Shown piece after piece: positions 42,098 to 49,820 of a stretch of DNA of 64,000 nucleotides (its first letter is position 1; each line of letters starts with the position of its first letter). The notes under the pieces were generated by a model. It saw nothing but the letters and a program-made list of their open reading frames with translations, did not search any database and was not told the DNA's origin. The stretch is taken from assembly GCA_947487385.1 (NCBI GenBank), contig CANKWU010000010.1, positions 1-64,000 of the forward strand, written 5' to 3'. Both the position numbers and the translations under genes were made by a program. This DNA is from Spartobacteria bacterium (GTDB lineage: Bacteria; Verrucomicrobiota; Verrucomicrobiia; Chthoniobacterales; UBA6821).

Positions 42098-42976
42098 ATG
42101 GCGGATCCTATTCTCACTTTTGGCCTTCCTTCCGGCAGCCTCATGGAAGCGACCCTCTCGCTATTCAAGCGGGCGGGCTTTTCCATTTCCGGAACCAGCC
42201 GCTCTTACCGACCGCTTGTGGATGATCCGGAACTGCGTCTCCGCATGCTGCGCGCTCAGGAGATCAGCCGCTATGTGGAGGGGGGATTCCTGGATTGCGG
42301 CATCACCGGGCGCGATTGGGTCGAGGAGAACGGCTCCGATGTCGAGGTGCTCGCAGAACTTCCCTACAGCAAGGCGACTGCCAATCCCACCCGCTGGGTG
42401 ATCGCCGTTCCCGAGGACTCTTCCTATAAATCGGTCAAGGATCTGGAGGGCAAGCGCATCGCCACTGAGGCAATTGGCCTCACCCGCCGCTACTTCGAGA
42501 ACCATGGTGTGAAGGCGGAGTTCGAATTCTCCTGGGGCGCCACCGAGGTGAAGGTCCCCGATCTGGTCGATGCGATCGTTGACATCACGGAGACTGGATC
42601 CTCGCTTCGTGCGAATAATCTCCGGATCCTCGAGACGATCATCGAGTCCTATCCGGTCTTCGTGTCCGGGAAAGCAGCCTTCAAGGATAAATGGAAGCGG
42701 GAGAAAATGGAGAAGATCGCACTCCTCCTGGTCGGCGCCCTTACGGCACGCGACAAGGTTGGCCTCAAGATGAACCTCCCCAGCATAAAGTTGCAGAATC
42801 TCCTCGACGCACTACCCGCTCTCCGCAATCCTACTGTTTCGCCTCTGGCCCAAAACGACTGGGTGGCTGTGGAGACTGTCATTGACGAAAAAATCGTCCG
42901 GGAGATCATACCGCAACTGAAGTCACTCGGTGCCGAAGGCATCATCGAATACCCTCTGAACAAGGTCGTCTACTAA
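42098..42976 (+). CDS. hisG: ATP phosphoribosyltransferase, long form
   Basis: First enzyme of histidine biosynthesis, joining ATP and PRPP. 292 residues with both halves: catalytic part (LPSGSLMEATLSLFKRAGF, DCGITGRDWVEE, RIATEAIGLTRRYFENHG) and PRPP loop VDAIVDITETGSSLRANNL. The ACT-like histidine-feedback domain comes from about residue 215 (GALTARDKVGLKMNLP). This is the hexameric, HisZ-independent type. No other his gene is adjacent. Confidence 0.92.
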   Translation: MADPILTFGLPSGSLMEATLSLFKRAGFSISGTSRSYRPLVDDPELRLRMLRAQEISRYVEGGFLDCGITGRDWVEENGSDVEVLAELPYSKATANPTRWVIAVPEDSSYKSVKDLEGKRIATEAIGLTRRYFENHGVKAEFEFSWGATEVKVPDLVDAIVDITETGSSLRANNLRILETIIESYPVFVSGKAAFKDKWKREKMEKIALLLVGALTARDKVGLKMNLPSIKLQNLLDALPALRNPTVSPLAQNDWVAVETVIDEKIVREIIPQLKSLGAEGIIEYPLNKVVY

Positions 42977-43029
42977 AGCGACTCAAACCTAAAATTCTAC
43001 GCAAGTAGTCCTGAACCGAACACAGCCCG

Positions 43030-43134
43030 ATGGGATCAATTAAAAAGAAACGCAAAGCCAAGATCGCAAAGCACAAGCGCCGTAAGCGCATGAAGCTGAA
43101 CCGCCACAAGAAGCGGTTGCGTTACAAGTCCTAG
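43030..43134 (+). CDS. AURKAIP1/COX24-domain mini-protein (ribosome-associated), below ORF-track cutoff
   Basis: A 34-residue, extremely basic protein MGSIKKKRKAKIAKHKRRKR... ending RLRYKS. The MGSxxKKRRxxxxKHKxRKxxKxxRHKRR pattern is that of COX24/AURKAIP1-domain proteins, relatives of the mitochondrial small-subunit protein mS38 that occur in Bacteroidetes and related bacteria. It lies 53 bases after hisG and is followed by a strong terminator. Missed by length-cutoff gene calling. Confidence 0.8.
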   Translation: MGSIKKKRKAKIAKHKRRKRMKLNRHKKRLRYKS

Positions 43135-43199
43135 TAAATCTGGGCCCCTGTTTAGGGCAATGCTTCGCCGGAAAATAGGCGGAGAAAATTTCAAGAGAA

Positions 43200-43231
43200 G
43201 GCTTCCGAAGAATATTTACGGAAGCCTTTTT
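43200..43231 (+). terminator. Rho-independent terminator after the COX24-like gene
   Basis: Perfect 8-base stem GGCTTCCG/CGGAAGCC with an 11-base loop, followed by TTTTT and a second T run. It lies 66 bases after the stop codon. Confidence 0.85.
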
Positions 43232-43260
43232 CGTTTTTTTAGGCTGAGGCTTCCGCACTG

Positions 43261-43364
43261 GAATACTCACAGTGATGAAGGGGATAAAAGGGATGAGGAG
43301 CTGCAGCCGAGGGTATCTGCATTCTAGGGGGTAATTTCATCCCCTTCATCCCTGTGAATTACTC
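43261..43364. repeat. Hairpin element with tandem-repeat arms
   Basis: The left arm TCACAGTGATGAAGGGGATA pairs with the right arm, whose reverse complement reads TCACAGGGATGAAGGGGATG. Within each arm a GATGAAGG-type unit repeats two to three times. The element separates the terminator at 43200 from the end of purD, i.e. lies in a convergent gap. Confidence 0.75.
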
Positions 43365-43369
43365 GGGTC

Positions 43370-44626
43370 TCAGGCCCCGATGTCGCGGCGGAGTTGCTTT
43401 CCCTCGAAGGCAATCTTGTCGGCCGCCGCGTAGGCTTTCTTTCTGGCCTCCTCCAGCGTGGCCCCAAGTGCCGTGATGCCGAGCACCCGACCTCCACTCG
43501 TAACAACCTGAGCATCTTTCACGGTAGTGCCGGCATGGAAGACAACAACATCCGGATCAGTGGAGGCCTCTTCGATGCCAGTGATCACCTGGCCCTTCTC
43601 GATCGGCCCCGGATAGCCGCCGGAAGCCAGTACAATACAGACTGCAACACGCTCGTCCCAGACGGGTGTAGTTTCGTGTAGCTTCCCATCGATGGTGGCC
43701 TCGATCAGATCGAGAAGATCGCTTTTAAGTCGGCGCATCAGAGACTGCGTTTCCGGATCGCCAAATCGGCAGTTGAACTCCAGGACCTTTGGTCCGCTAG
43801 GTGTCATCATCAGTCCGGGGAAGAGCATCCCCTGGAAGGGAAGGTTATCGGCCGCGAGCCCCTTCACGAAGGGCTCCAGAACTTCTCGTTTGAGACGCTC
43901 CTGCATCGCGGTACCGACGACGCCAGAGGGACTGATCGTCCCCATCCCGCCGGTATTCAGTCCCTGATCTCCCTCGAGGGCTCGCTTGTGATCCTTGGCA
44001 TCGGGAAAGAGGAGATAGTTTTTTCCATCGATCAGCGCATGAAGGGAGCACTCGGGGCCGGTCAGAAACTCCTCGATGACCACAGTGTTTCCAGCCTCCC
44101 CGAAGACCTTTTCAATCATGATCTCACGGATAGCTGCCTCAGCCTCTCCCTGAGTCTGGGCGATCACCACCCCCTTGCCCAGAGCCAGTCCATCGGCCTT
44201 CACGACCAGTGGGTAACTTGCGTTGGCGCAATGAGCTAAAGCGGTATCCGGGTTGGAGAAGGTGGCCGAGGCCGCCGTCGGAATCTCGTGACGGATCATG
44301 AATTCTTTGGCAAACGACTTCGAGGATTCGAGTCGGGCGGCAGCTACCACGGGCCCAAAGACACGAAGGCCCTCTTTTTGAAAAAGATCGACGATCCCTG
44401 CGGCGAGCGGGTCATCGGGACCGACAAGAGTCAGATCGACCTGTTCCGACTTGGCCAGTGCCAGCAGGCCGGGAAGATCGCCCGCCGCGACCGGATGATT
44501 AATAGCGAGTGCCGCCGTCCCTGCATTCCCTGGGGCACAGATAAGCTCTTTCACACGCGGGCTCTGAGCCAGCTTCCAAAGAAGGGCATGCTCACGGCCA
44601 CCCGATCCGATCACGAGAATTTTCAT
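43370..44626 (-). CDS. purD: Phosphoribosylamine-glycine ligase
   Basis: Purine biosynthesis enzyme (GARS) of 418 residues with the ATP-grasp fold. MKILVIGSGGREHALLWKLA starts the protein; APGNAGTA, LTLVGPDDPLAAGIVD, VKADGLALGKGV and LEFNCRFGDPETQSLM are all family signatures. The start at 44626 is fixed by the conserved MKILVIGSGGREHA. A NusG-paralogue gene ends 50 bases upstream. Confidence 0.95.
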   Translation of the reverse strand: MKILVIGSGGREHALLWKLAQSPRVKELICAPGNAGTAALAINHPVAAGDLPGLLALAKSEQVDLTLVGPDDPLAAGIVDLFQKEGLRVFGPVVAAARLESSKSFAKEFMIRHEIPTAASATFSNPDTALAHCANASYPLVVKADGLALGKGVVIAQTQGEAEAAIREIMIEKVFGEAGNTVVIEEFLTGPECSLHALIDGKNYLLFPDAKDHKRALEGDQGLNTGGMGTISPSGVVGTAMQERLKREVLEPFVKGLAADNLPFQGMLFPGLMMTPSGPKVLEFNCRFGDPETQSLMRRLKSDLLDLIEATIDGKLHETTPVWDERVAVCIVLASGGYPGPIEKGQVITGIEEASTDPDVVVFHAGTTVKDAQVVTSGGRVLGITALGATLEEARKKAYAAADKIAFEGKQLRRDIGA

Positions 44627-44675
44627 CGGGAAAAGATGAACAGCCCAGGCTTGTTCTGTCGAGAACGCGGAACTC

Positions 44676-45236
44676 TTACTTCTGCTCGAGCGGATGTCGG
44701 ACATCAGGGAGGATGGCAGTGGTGGAAACCTCGATCTCCCGTTCCTGACCGAGCATGTTCAGCAGGATAGCCACACGTTCACGCGCTGGCAGGATCCGAG
44801 TGACTAGGGCGCGTACTCCCTGGAATGGGCCCTCGATCACCCTGATTTCCTCTCCCTCCTTGATTTCGCAGGCGATCTCCACGGTCTCATTGTCGGCCAC
44901 ATGACGTCGCAGGTCGGTGATGATCGAGTCGTCCAACGCGGCGGGCCTGTTGCCGAATGAGAGCGTCTTGGCGACACCGCTGGTCGCGGCGATGCGACGG
45001 TAAAGCTCCGGATAGACAAATCGGACGAAGATGTAGCCAGGAAACATCGCCTCGTTGACCCAAGCCACACCAGTAGAACGGGCCCGCTTAAAGCGGATCT
45101 TGGGACAGAAGACTTCAAGCCCCAGCTCTCCTCGGAGCAGTCGCGTGGCCATGCCTTCCTGCTTGGGCCTGGATTTCACGCAGTACCAGAGCAACTCATC
45201 AGAGAATTGGGGAGCAGATGTTTCCGGGGCCAGCAT
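44676..45236 (-). CDS. NusG-family transcription elongation factor (RfaH/LoaP-like paralogue)
   Basis: A 186-residue protein with an NGN domain (LLWYCVKSRPKQEGMATRLL, NEAMFPGYIFVRF, SGVAKTLSFGNRPAALDD) and a C-terminal KOW domain (IKEGEEIRVIEGPFQGVRALVTRI). Housekeeping NusG is normally encoded with secE and the rplK operon, which are not here, so this is probably a specialised paralogue. No polysaccharide locus is next to it; purD follows. The target is unknown. Confidence 0.8.
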   Translation of the reverse strand: MLAPETSAPQFSDELLWYCVKSRPKQEGMATRLLRGELGLEVFCPKIRFKRARSTGVAWVNEAMFPGYIFVRFVYPELYRRIAATSGVAKTLSFGNRPAALDDSIITDLRRHVADNETVEIACEIKEGEEIRVIEGPFQGVRALVTRILPARERVAILLNMLGQEREIEVSTTAILPDVRHPLEQK

Positions 45237-45310
45237 TCCGGTATCCTGCCATGATCGATCACATGCCGCAATGCACTCTCAATTGTGGCGAAATCGTGAC
45301 ATAGTGGATC

Positions 45311-46195
45311 TTGGAGAAAGATAAATTAAGTTTTACACAATCTGTTGTGTCCGATGAAGAACTCTACCACTACAGGAGCGTTTGGATCTCCGATGTCCAT
45401 CTAGGCACTCGCGGATCCCAGGCGACGGCATTGCTGGGGTTTCTCCGGACGTTCGAGTGCGACACCCTGTATATCGTGGGCGACCTGATCGATATCTGGG
45501 CGATGAAGCGCGGTGTCTACTGGACCCAGGAGCACAGCGACGTGATCCAAAAAATCCTCCGAAAAGGTCGCAAGGGTTCCAAGATCATCTATATCCCGGG
45601 CAATCATGATGAGAGGATTGCGGACTTCACCGGCGACTACGCCAATGTCCACATCCAGTCGCGTGCCTTTCATACAACAGTCGATGGGAGGAAGCTTCTC
45701 GTGGCACACGGCCACGAGCTTGATACCGTTGTTCAGAATCTCGGATGGCTCGCTCACGTAGGCGATATAGGCTATACCCTGCTCCTGCAACTCAATGGTC
45801 CGGTGAATTTTTTCAGAAGGCTAGTTGGACAAGGGCACTGGTCACTGAGTGCCTACGTAAAGAGCAGCGTCAAGAATGTGGTGAATTTTATCGGCGGCTT
45901 CGAGGAGTCGATGGTGCATTTTGCCTCGGACGCAGAGGCCGATGGAATCATCTGCGGTCATATCCACACGGCCGCCATGCGTAAGATCAAGGATCTCGAT
46001 TACTACAATACTGGGGACTGGGTGGAGAGTCGTACGGCACTGGTGGAGGAGAGTGATGGCACGCTCAAACTGCTCAAATTCTCGCCGGATGGAGAGATGA
46101 TCCAGATGCTGGCTGTCTGCAGTTCCACAAAGAGAAACGTCACGAATGAGGGATCTTTCCTCCCCGAATTTCCAAGCGAACCTCTCGCGGTCTGA
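45311..46195 (+). CDS. LpxH-like metallophosphoesterase (UDP-2,3-diacylglucosamine diphosphatase family)
   Basis: A calcineurin-fold phosphoesterase of up to 294 residues. All metal motifs are seen: ISDVHLG, VGDLIDIW, IPGNHDE, VAHGHELD and CGHIHTA. The W-x9-H stretch and C-terminal NTGDWVES match the LpxH-like branch, often seen in place of LpxH. Translation starts at TTG 45311 or GTG 45347. It would act in lipid A synthesis at the inner membrane. Confidence 0.75.
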   Translation: MEKDKLSFTQSVVSDEELYHYRSVWISDVHLGTRGSQATALLGFLRTFECDTLYIVGDLIDIWAMKRGVYWTQEHSDVIQKILRKGRKGSKIIYIPGNHDERIADFTGDYANVHIQSRAFHTTVDGRKLLVAHGHELDTVVQNLGWLAHVGDIGYTLLLQLNGPVNFFRRLVGQGHWSLSAYVKSSVKNVVNFIGGFEESMVHFASDAEADGIICGHIHTAAMRKIKDLDYYNTGDWVESRTALVEESDGTLKLLKFSPDGEMIQMLAVCSSTKRNVTNEGSFLPEFPSEPLAV

Positions 46196-46244
46196 AATAA
46201 ACTGGCAGGACTGCTTCTCACAGCTTAGTTAGATAGTCTGTTCG

Positions 46245-46598
46245 ATGACTATCTGCTTGCTCAAATCCAAGATCCACCGCGCCGCCGTCACGGGTGCCTC
46301 CGTAGACTACGAAGGAAGCCTTACCATTGCCTCCGATCTCGCGGAACGTGTCGGCCTGTTACCCTATGAGAAAATCCTAGTTGGGAACATGGGGAACGGG
46401 GAGCGCTTCGAGACCTATGTGATCTATGGTCCTCACGGATCTGGAGCAATCGAGCTCAATGGAGCCACCGCCCATCTCGGCAAGATCGGCGACCGGCTCA
46501 CCATCATGTCCTTTACGTGGCTGTCAGAACAGGAGGCTTCTGATCACAAGCCCTCGGTGATCTTGCTCGACGAGAAGAACGTCGTCATCAGGGCCTAG
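46245..46598 (+). CDS. panD: Aspartate 1-decarboxylase proenzyme
   Basis: A 117-residue pyruvoyl enzyme that makes beta-alanine for pantothenate. The self-cleavage site is DYEGSLTI (Gly-Ser near residue 24). LLKSKIHRAAVT at the start, ERFETYVIYGPHGSGAIELNGA and GDRLTIMSF are typical. It is followed by convergent MFS gene after 12 bases. Confidence 0.92.
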   Translation: MTICLLKSKIHRAAVTGASVDYEGSLTIASDLAERVGLLPYEKILVGNMGNGERFETYVIYGPHGSGAIELNGATAHLGKIGDRLTIMSFTWLSEQEASDHKPSVILLDEKNVVIRA

Positions 46599-46610
46599 GG
46601 CCAATTCTTA

Positions 46611-47867
46611 CTACCCAGGAGACTCGGGAGTCATCTCAACCGGCACCCGTTTTGTCAGGGGAAACCATGGGATAAGAAGGATCCCGCAAGCGCAGAGAAC
46701 CCCGCAGAGGGGAATCGTGAATTCAATGCCCATCCGATCAGCCACCCAGCCGGCAATCCAGCTTCCGATGGCAAGCGATCCCTGGAATGTCATGAGATAG
46801 AAGGAAATCGTTCGGCCCCGCACCCAATCCGGCGAGCAGAGCTGCACGGAGACATTGTGATTCACTGCGACCACGATCCAGCAGAGGCCGCCGCCGAACA
46901 TAGCCATGGCGACAAGTGTCGGGCTTCTTCCCAAACCCACAACAACCACGAAGGCAGAAAAAATACCCAAACAGATGCCCACCATCGTATCGATCGGGAA
47001 GCGCCGCCTCATCACGGGGATAAAGATGGCCCCGAGGACCGAACCGACGCCGAAGGCACTCAGGAGAATTCCATAACCCGTAGCGCCGGTTCCCAAATGG
47101 TCGCGTGCCACGATGGGGAGTAGCGCCAGAACTCCTGATCCCGTCAGCATGAAGAAGCAGGTGCGGAGCAGAATGCCACTAATAAGCGGAGTTTTCACGA
47201 TGAATTTCCAGCCCTCTCTCAGTGAGTGAAGCACGGCCTTGGGGGTTGCCTTTCCTTTTGATTGGGGAACGAGATAAGCGGGAACACGCCACAGTCCAGC
47301 CAGCACGGCCAAGAAAGAAAAGGCATTGATTGCAAAGACCCAGGCTGCGCCTAAGACACCCACGAGGAATCCTCCCAAAGCCGGACCGATGGAGCGGGCG
47401 AGATTGAAGCTGATACTGTTGAGCGAGACGGCGGCAGCGAGCTTGTCACGGGTCACCAGATCTTGCAGGAGAGTTTGCCATCCCGGCAGATGAATCGCCG
47501 AACCCATCCCCAGCAGGAAAAGCAGGAGTAGGAGTTGCACGGGGCGCAAATGACCATTCCCTGCCATTACCGCCATGAGTCCCGCCATGGTCATCATCCA
47601 GAGCTGGGCTACGACAAGCAGTCGGCGCCGGTTGACGAGATCGGTCAACACTCCACCGGCCAAACCTAGCAGAAAGGCAGGCAGGCTGGCAGCCGTCTGG
47701 ACCAGGCCGATCAGGAGCGGGGACGTCGTCAATGTCGTCATGAGCCATGCAGCTGCGGCCGCGTGCATGATCGTCCCCAGATTGGAAAGGAAGTTGGCGA
47801 TCCAAAGATCGCGGAACTCAGGTTGTCGAAGGGGGGCAATGCCAGGGCCGAAAAGCTTTTCGCTCAT
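46611..47867 (-). CDS. MFS transporter, EntS-like (MFS_3) group
   Basis: A 418-residue, twelve-helix major facilitator. PLRQPEFRDLWIANFLSNLGTIMHAAAAAWLM is the typical opening of the MFS_3 group; LAGGVLTDLVNRRRLL is the loop 2-3 motif and ARSIGPALGGFLVG lies in the fifth helix. Exported compound unknown. The start at 47867 is preferred since the upstream 41 residues overlap the divergent dehydrogenase gene. Confidence 0.82.
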   Translation of the reverse strand: MSEKLFGPGIAPLRQPEFRDLWIANFLSNLGTIMHAAAAAWLMTTLTTSPLLIGLVQTAASLPAFLLGLAGGVLTDLVNRRRLLVVAQLWMMTMAGLMAVMAGNGHLRPVQLLLLLFLLGMGSAIHLPGWQTLLQDLVTRDKLAAAVSLNSISFNLARSIGPALGGFLVGVLGAAWVFAINAFSFLAVLAGLWRVPAYLVPQSKGKATPKAVLHSLREGWKFIVKTPLISGILLRTCFFMLTGSGVLALLPIVARDHLGTGATGYGILLSAFGVGSVLGAIFIPVMRRRFPIDTMVGICLGIFSAFVVVVGLGRSPTLVAMAMFGGGLCWIVVAVNHNVSVQLCSPDWVRGRTISFYLMTFQGSLAIGSWIAGWVADRMGIEFTIPLCGVLCACGILLIPWFPLTKRVPVEMTPESPG

Positions 47868-47980
47868 CAGAAAAGACAAAGTCTTGGAGGCGACATTCTT
47901 GACATTATCCCATGGAAGTCTTCCGTCGGGCGAGCGGGATCCACTCGCCCCGGCAGGTGACCGAAGATTACTCTCCACCC

Positions 47981-49444
47981 ATGCAACCATTGCTGAAAGA
48001 CCAATCCCTTCTCAAAACCCAGGCCTATGCCGCTGGACATTGGTGTGACGCTCGGAGCGGCAAAGTGTTGGAGGTTAGGGATCCTGCAGACGGGCAACTT
48101 CTCGGAAGCGTTCCCTCGCTTTGTGCGGAGGAGGTTGAGGAAGCAATTTTAGCAGCACACCGTGCAATGGCACTTTGGAAAAAAGAACCAGCAGGCTTTC
48201 GCTCAAAAATCCTCAGACGATGGTTCGATTTGATTATCGAACACACTGATGATCTCGCTGCGATTCTGACAGCTGAACAGGGAAAACCTCTGGCGGAGGC
48301 ACGCGGGGAGATTTCCTATGCCGGCTCTTTTGTCGAATGGTTTGCGGCCGAGGCAAACCGGATTGACGGCGAAATCATTTCAGCTCCTTCTGCTGATCGA
48401 CGGATCCTGGTGCTCAAGGAGCCGGTTGGTGTCTGTGCCGCGATTACTCCCTGGAATTTCCCTTCCGCCATGGTGACCCGCAAGGTCGCTCCAGCCCTTG
48501 CTGCCGGATGTGCGATTCTCGTGAAACCTGCATCCCGAACGCCTCTTTCTCCATTGGCACTTGCTATCTTGGCACTCCGCGCCGGGCTTCCTGAGGGCCT
48601 CTTTTCCATCATCACAGGGGAAGCATCCGTCATCGGATCAGCCTTCACTAAGAGTCCGGAAGTTCGCAAACTCAGCTTCACTGGGTCCACGGAAATTGGC
48701 AAATCACTGATCCGTGACTGCGCCGGAACAGTGAAGCGCGTCACGATGGAACTTGGAGGGAATGCCCCTTTCATCGTCTTTGCTGACGCGGACCTAGAGG
48801 CTGCGATCGAGGGAGTCATGACCTCTAAATTCCGGGGAAGCGGTCAGACCTGCATCTGTCCCAATCGGATCCTCGTCGATGCACGTGTTGAGGAACGCTT
48901 CACGGAACTTCTTGCAACTGCCATCAGGAAGCTCTCTGTCGGCCCGGGAACGATGCAGGGAGTGATGCAAGGTCCTCTGATTGACCACTCGGCTCTGAAA
49001 CATGTTGAGAACCTCATTGATGATGCCGTGACAAAGGGGGCAAAGGTCCTAGTGGGAGGAAAACGCCACCCCCTCGGCGGAACCTTCTTCGAGCCTACTC
49101 TGCTGACGGGATGTACTCCCTTCATGCAACTGGCCAGGTGCGAGATCTTTGGCCCGATTGCCCCGATCTTTACCTTCAAGAACGAGGAGGAAGCCATAAT
49201 ACTGGCCAATGCCACGGAGTACGGACTCGCAGGCTACTTCTACAGCCGTGATCTCGCGCGGGTCTGGCGTGTTGCGGAAGCATTGGAGTGCGGAATGGTC
49301 GGGGTGAATACTGGGTTCATTTCCAACGCCGCGTCACCCTTTGGCGGCATCAAGGAGTCCGGTTATGGCAGGGAAGGATCACACCATGGCCTTAACGACT
49401 ATCTGGCGTTGAAGTACCTTTGTGTTGCAGGACTTGGTTCCTGA
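47981..49444 (+). CDS. gabD: Aldehyde dehydrogenase, succinate-semialdehyde type
   Basis: NAD(P)-dependent dehydrogenase of 487 residues. ITPWNFPSAMVTRKVAPALAAG, FTGSTEIGKSL, catalytic Glu in VTMELGGNAPF, and catalytic Cys in GSGQTCICPNR are in place; FGGIKESGYGREG closes the GabD-type pattern. Substrates are likely succinate semialdehyde or other amine-derived aldehydes. Start at 47981 matches family length better than 47912. It lies 3 kb from the second amine cluster, on the other side of the GH2 gene, so a link to that cluster is only possible. Confidence 0.85.
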   Translation: MQPLLKDQSLLKTQAYAAGHWCDARSGKVLEVRDPADGQLLGSVPSLCAEEVEEAILAAHRAMALWKKEPAGFRSKILRRWFDLIIEHTDDLAAILTAEQGKPLAEARGEISYAGSFVEWFAAEANRIDGEIISAPSADRRILVLKEPVGVCAAITPWNFPSAMVTRKVAPALAAGCAILVKPASRTPLSPLALAILALRAGLPEGLFSIITGEASVIGSAFTKSPEVRKLSFTGSTEIGKSLIRDCAGTVKRVTMELGGNAPFIVFADADLEAAIEGVMTSKFRGSGQTCICPNRILVDARVEERFTELLATAIRKLSVGPGTMQGVMQGPLIDHSALKHVENLIDDAVTKGAKVLVGGKRHPLGGTFFEPTLLTGCTPFMQLARCEIFGPIAPIFTFKNEEEAIILANATEYGLAGYFYSRDLARVWRVAEALECGMVGVNTGFISNAASPFGGIKESGYGREGSHHGLNDYLALKYLCVAGLGS

Positions 49445-49491
49445 GAAAGCTGATTGCCTGGGAACCGATGCCCAAAGTCAGAAGACTTGAT

Positions 49492-49710
49492 TCAGAGGCC
49501 TTTGCCGCTGGCATGTTTTGCATCGTAGGCCGCCGTAGATACCCTCACCGTTTCTGCAGCACTTCTCGCACTCATTCCGGTCGCTTCGTTGTGATGTTTG
49601 CTCACGTCATCTCCGGTCAGGTCCCGATCCTCGCGTGATGTATGAACCCGGTGTTTCATGGCTGCCTCGCTCTTAATCCGGGTGTTTGATTTGTGGGATG
49701 TGGTACTCAT
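49492..49710 (-). CDS. Small hydrophilic protein, uncertain
   Basis: A 72-residue, very polar frame rich in Ser, Thr, Lys, His and Ala (SNTRIKSEAAMKHRVHTSRE, SARSAAETVRVSTAAYDAKH), with no hydrophobic segment. Composition is like small stress-linked disordered proteins, but no family is recognised. It is the only good frame in the gap between gabD and the GH2 gene. Confidence 0.35.
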   Translation of the reverse strand: MSTTSHKSNTRIKSEAAMKHRVHTSREDRDLTGDDVSKHHNEATGMSARSAAETVRVSTAAYDAKHASGKGL

Positions 49711-49820
49711 AGGTTATGAGTTCATCATTCTTCCAAAACAGAGCGAATCAACCCCAACTGTCTAATCAATCAGCTTATCCCCCCGCAGCTCATCATTAAA
49801 AAAATGATGACCCGACTTGG

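Noticed and set aside
41998-42225. Possible upstream extension or overlapping ORF at the hisG start
   Set aside because: hisG start at 42098 (MADPILTFGLPSG) has the conserved family beginning.
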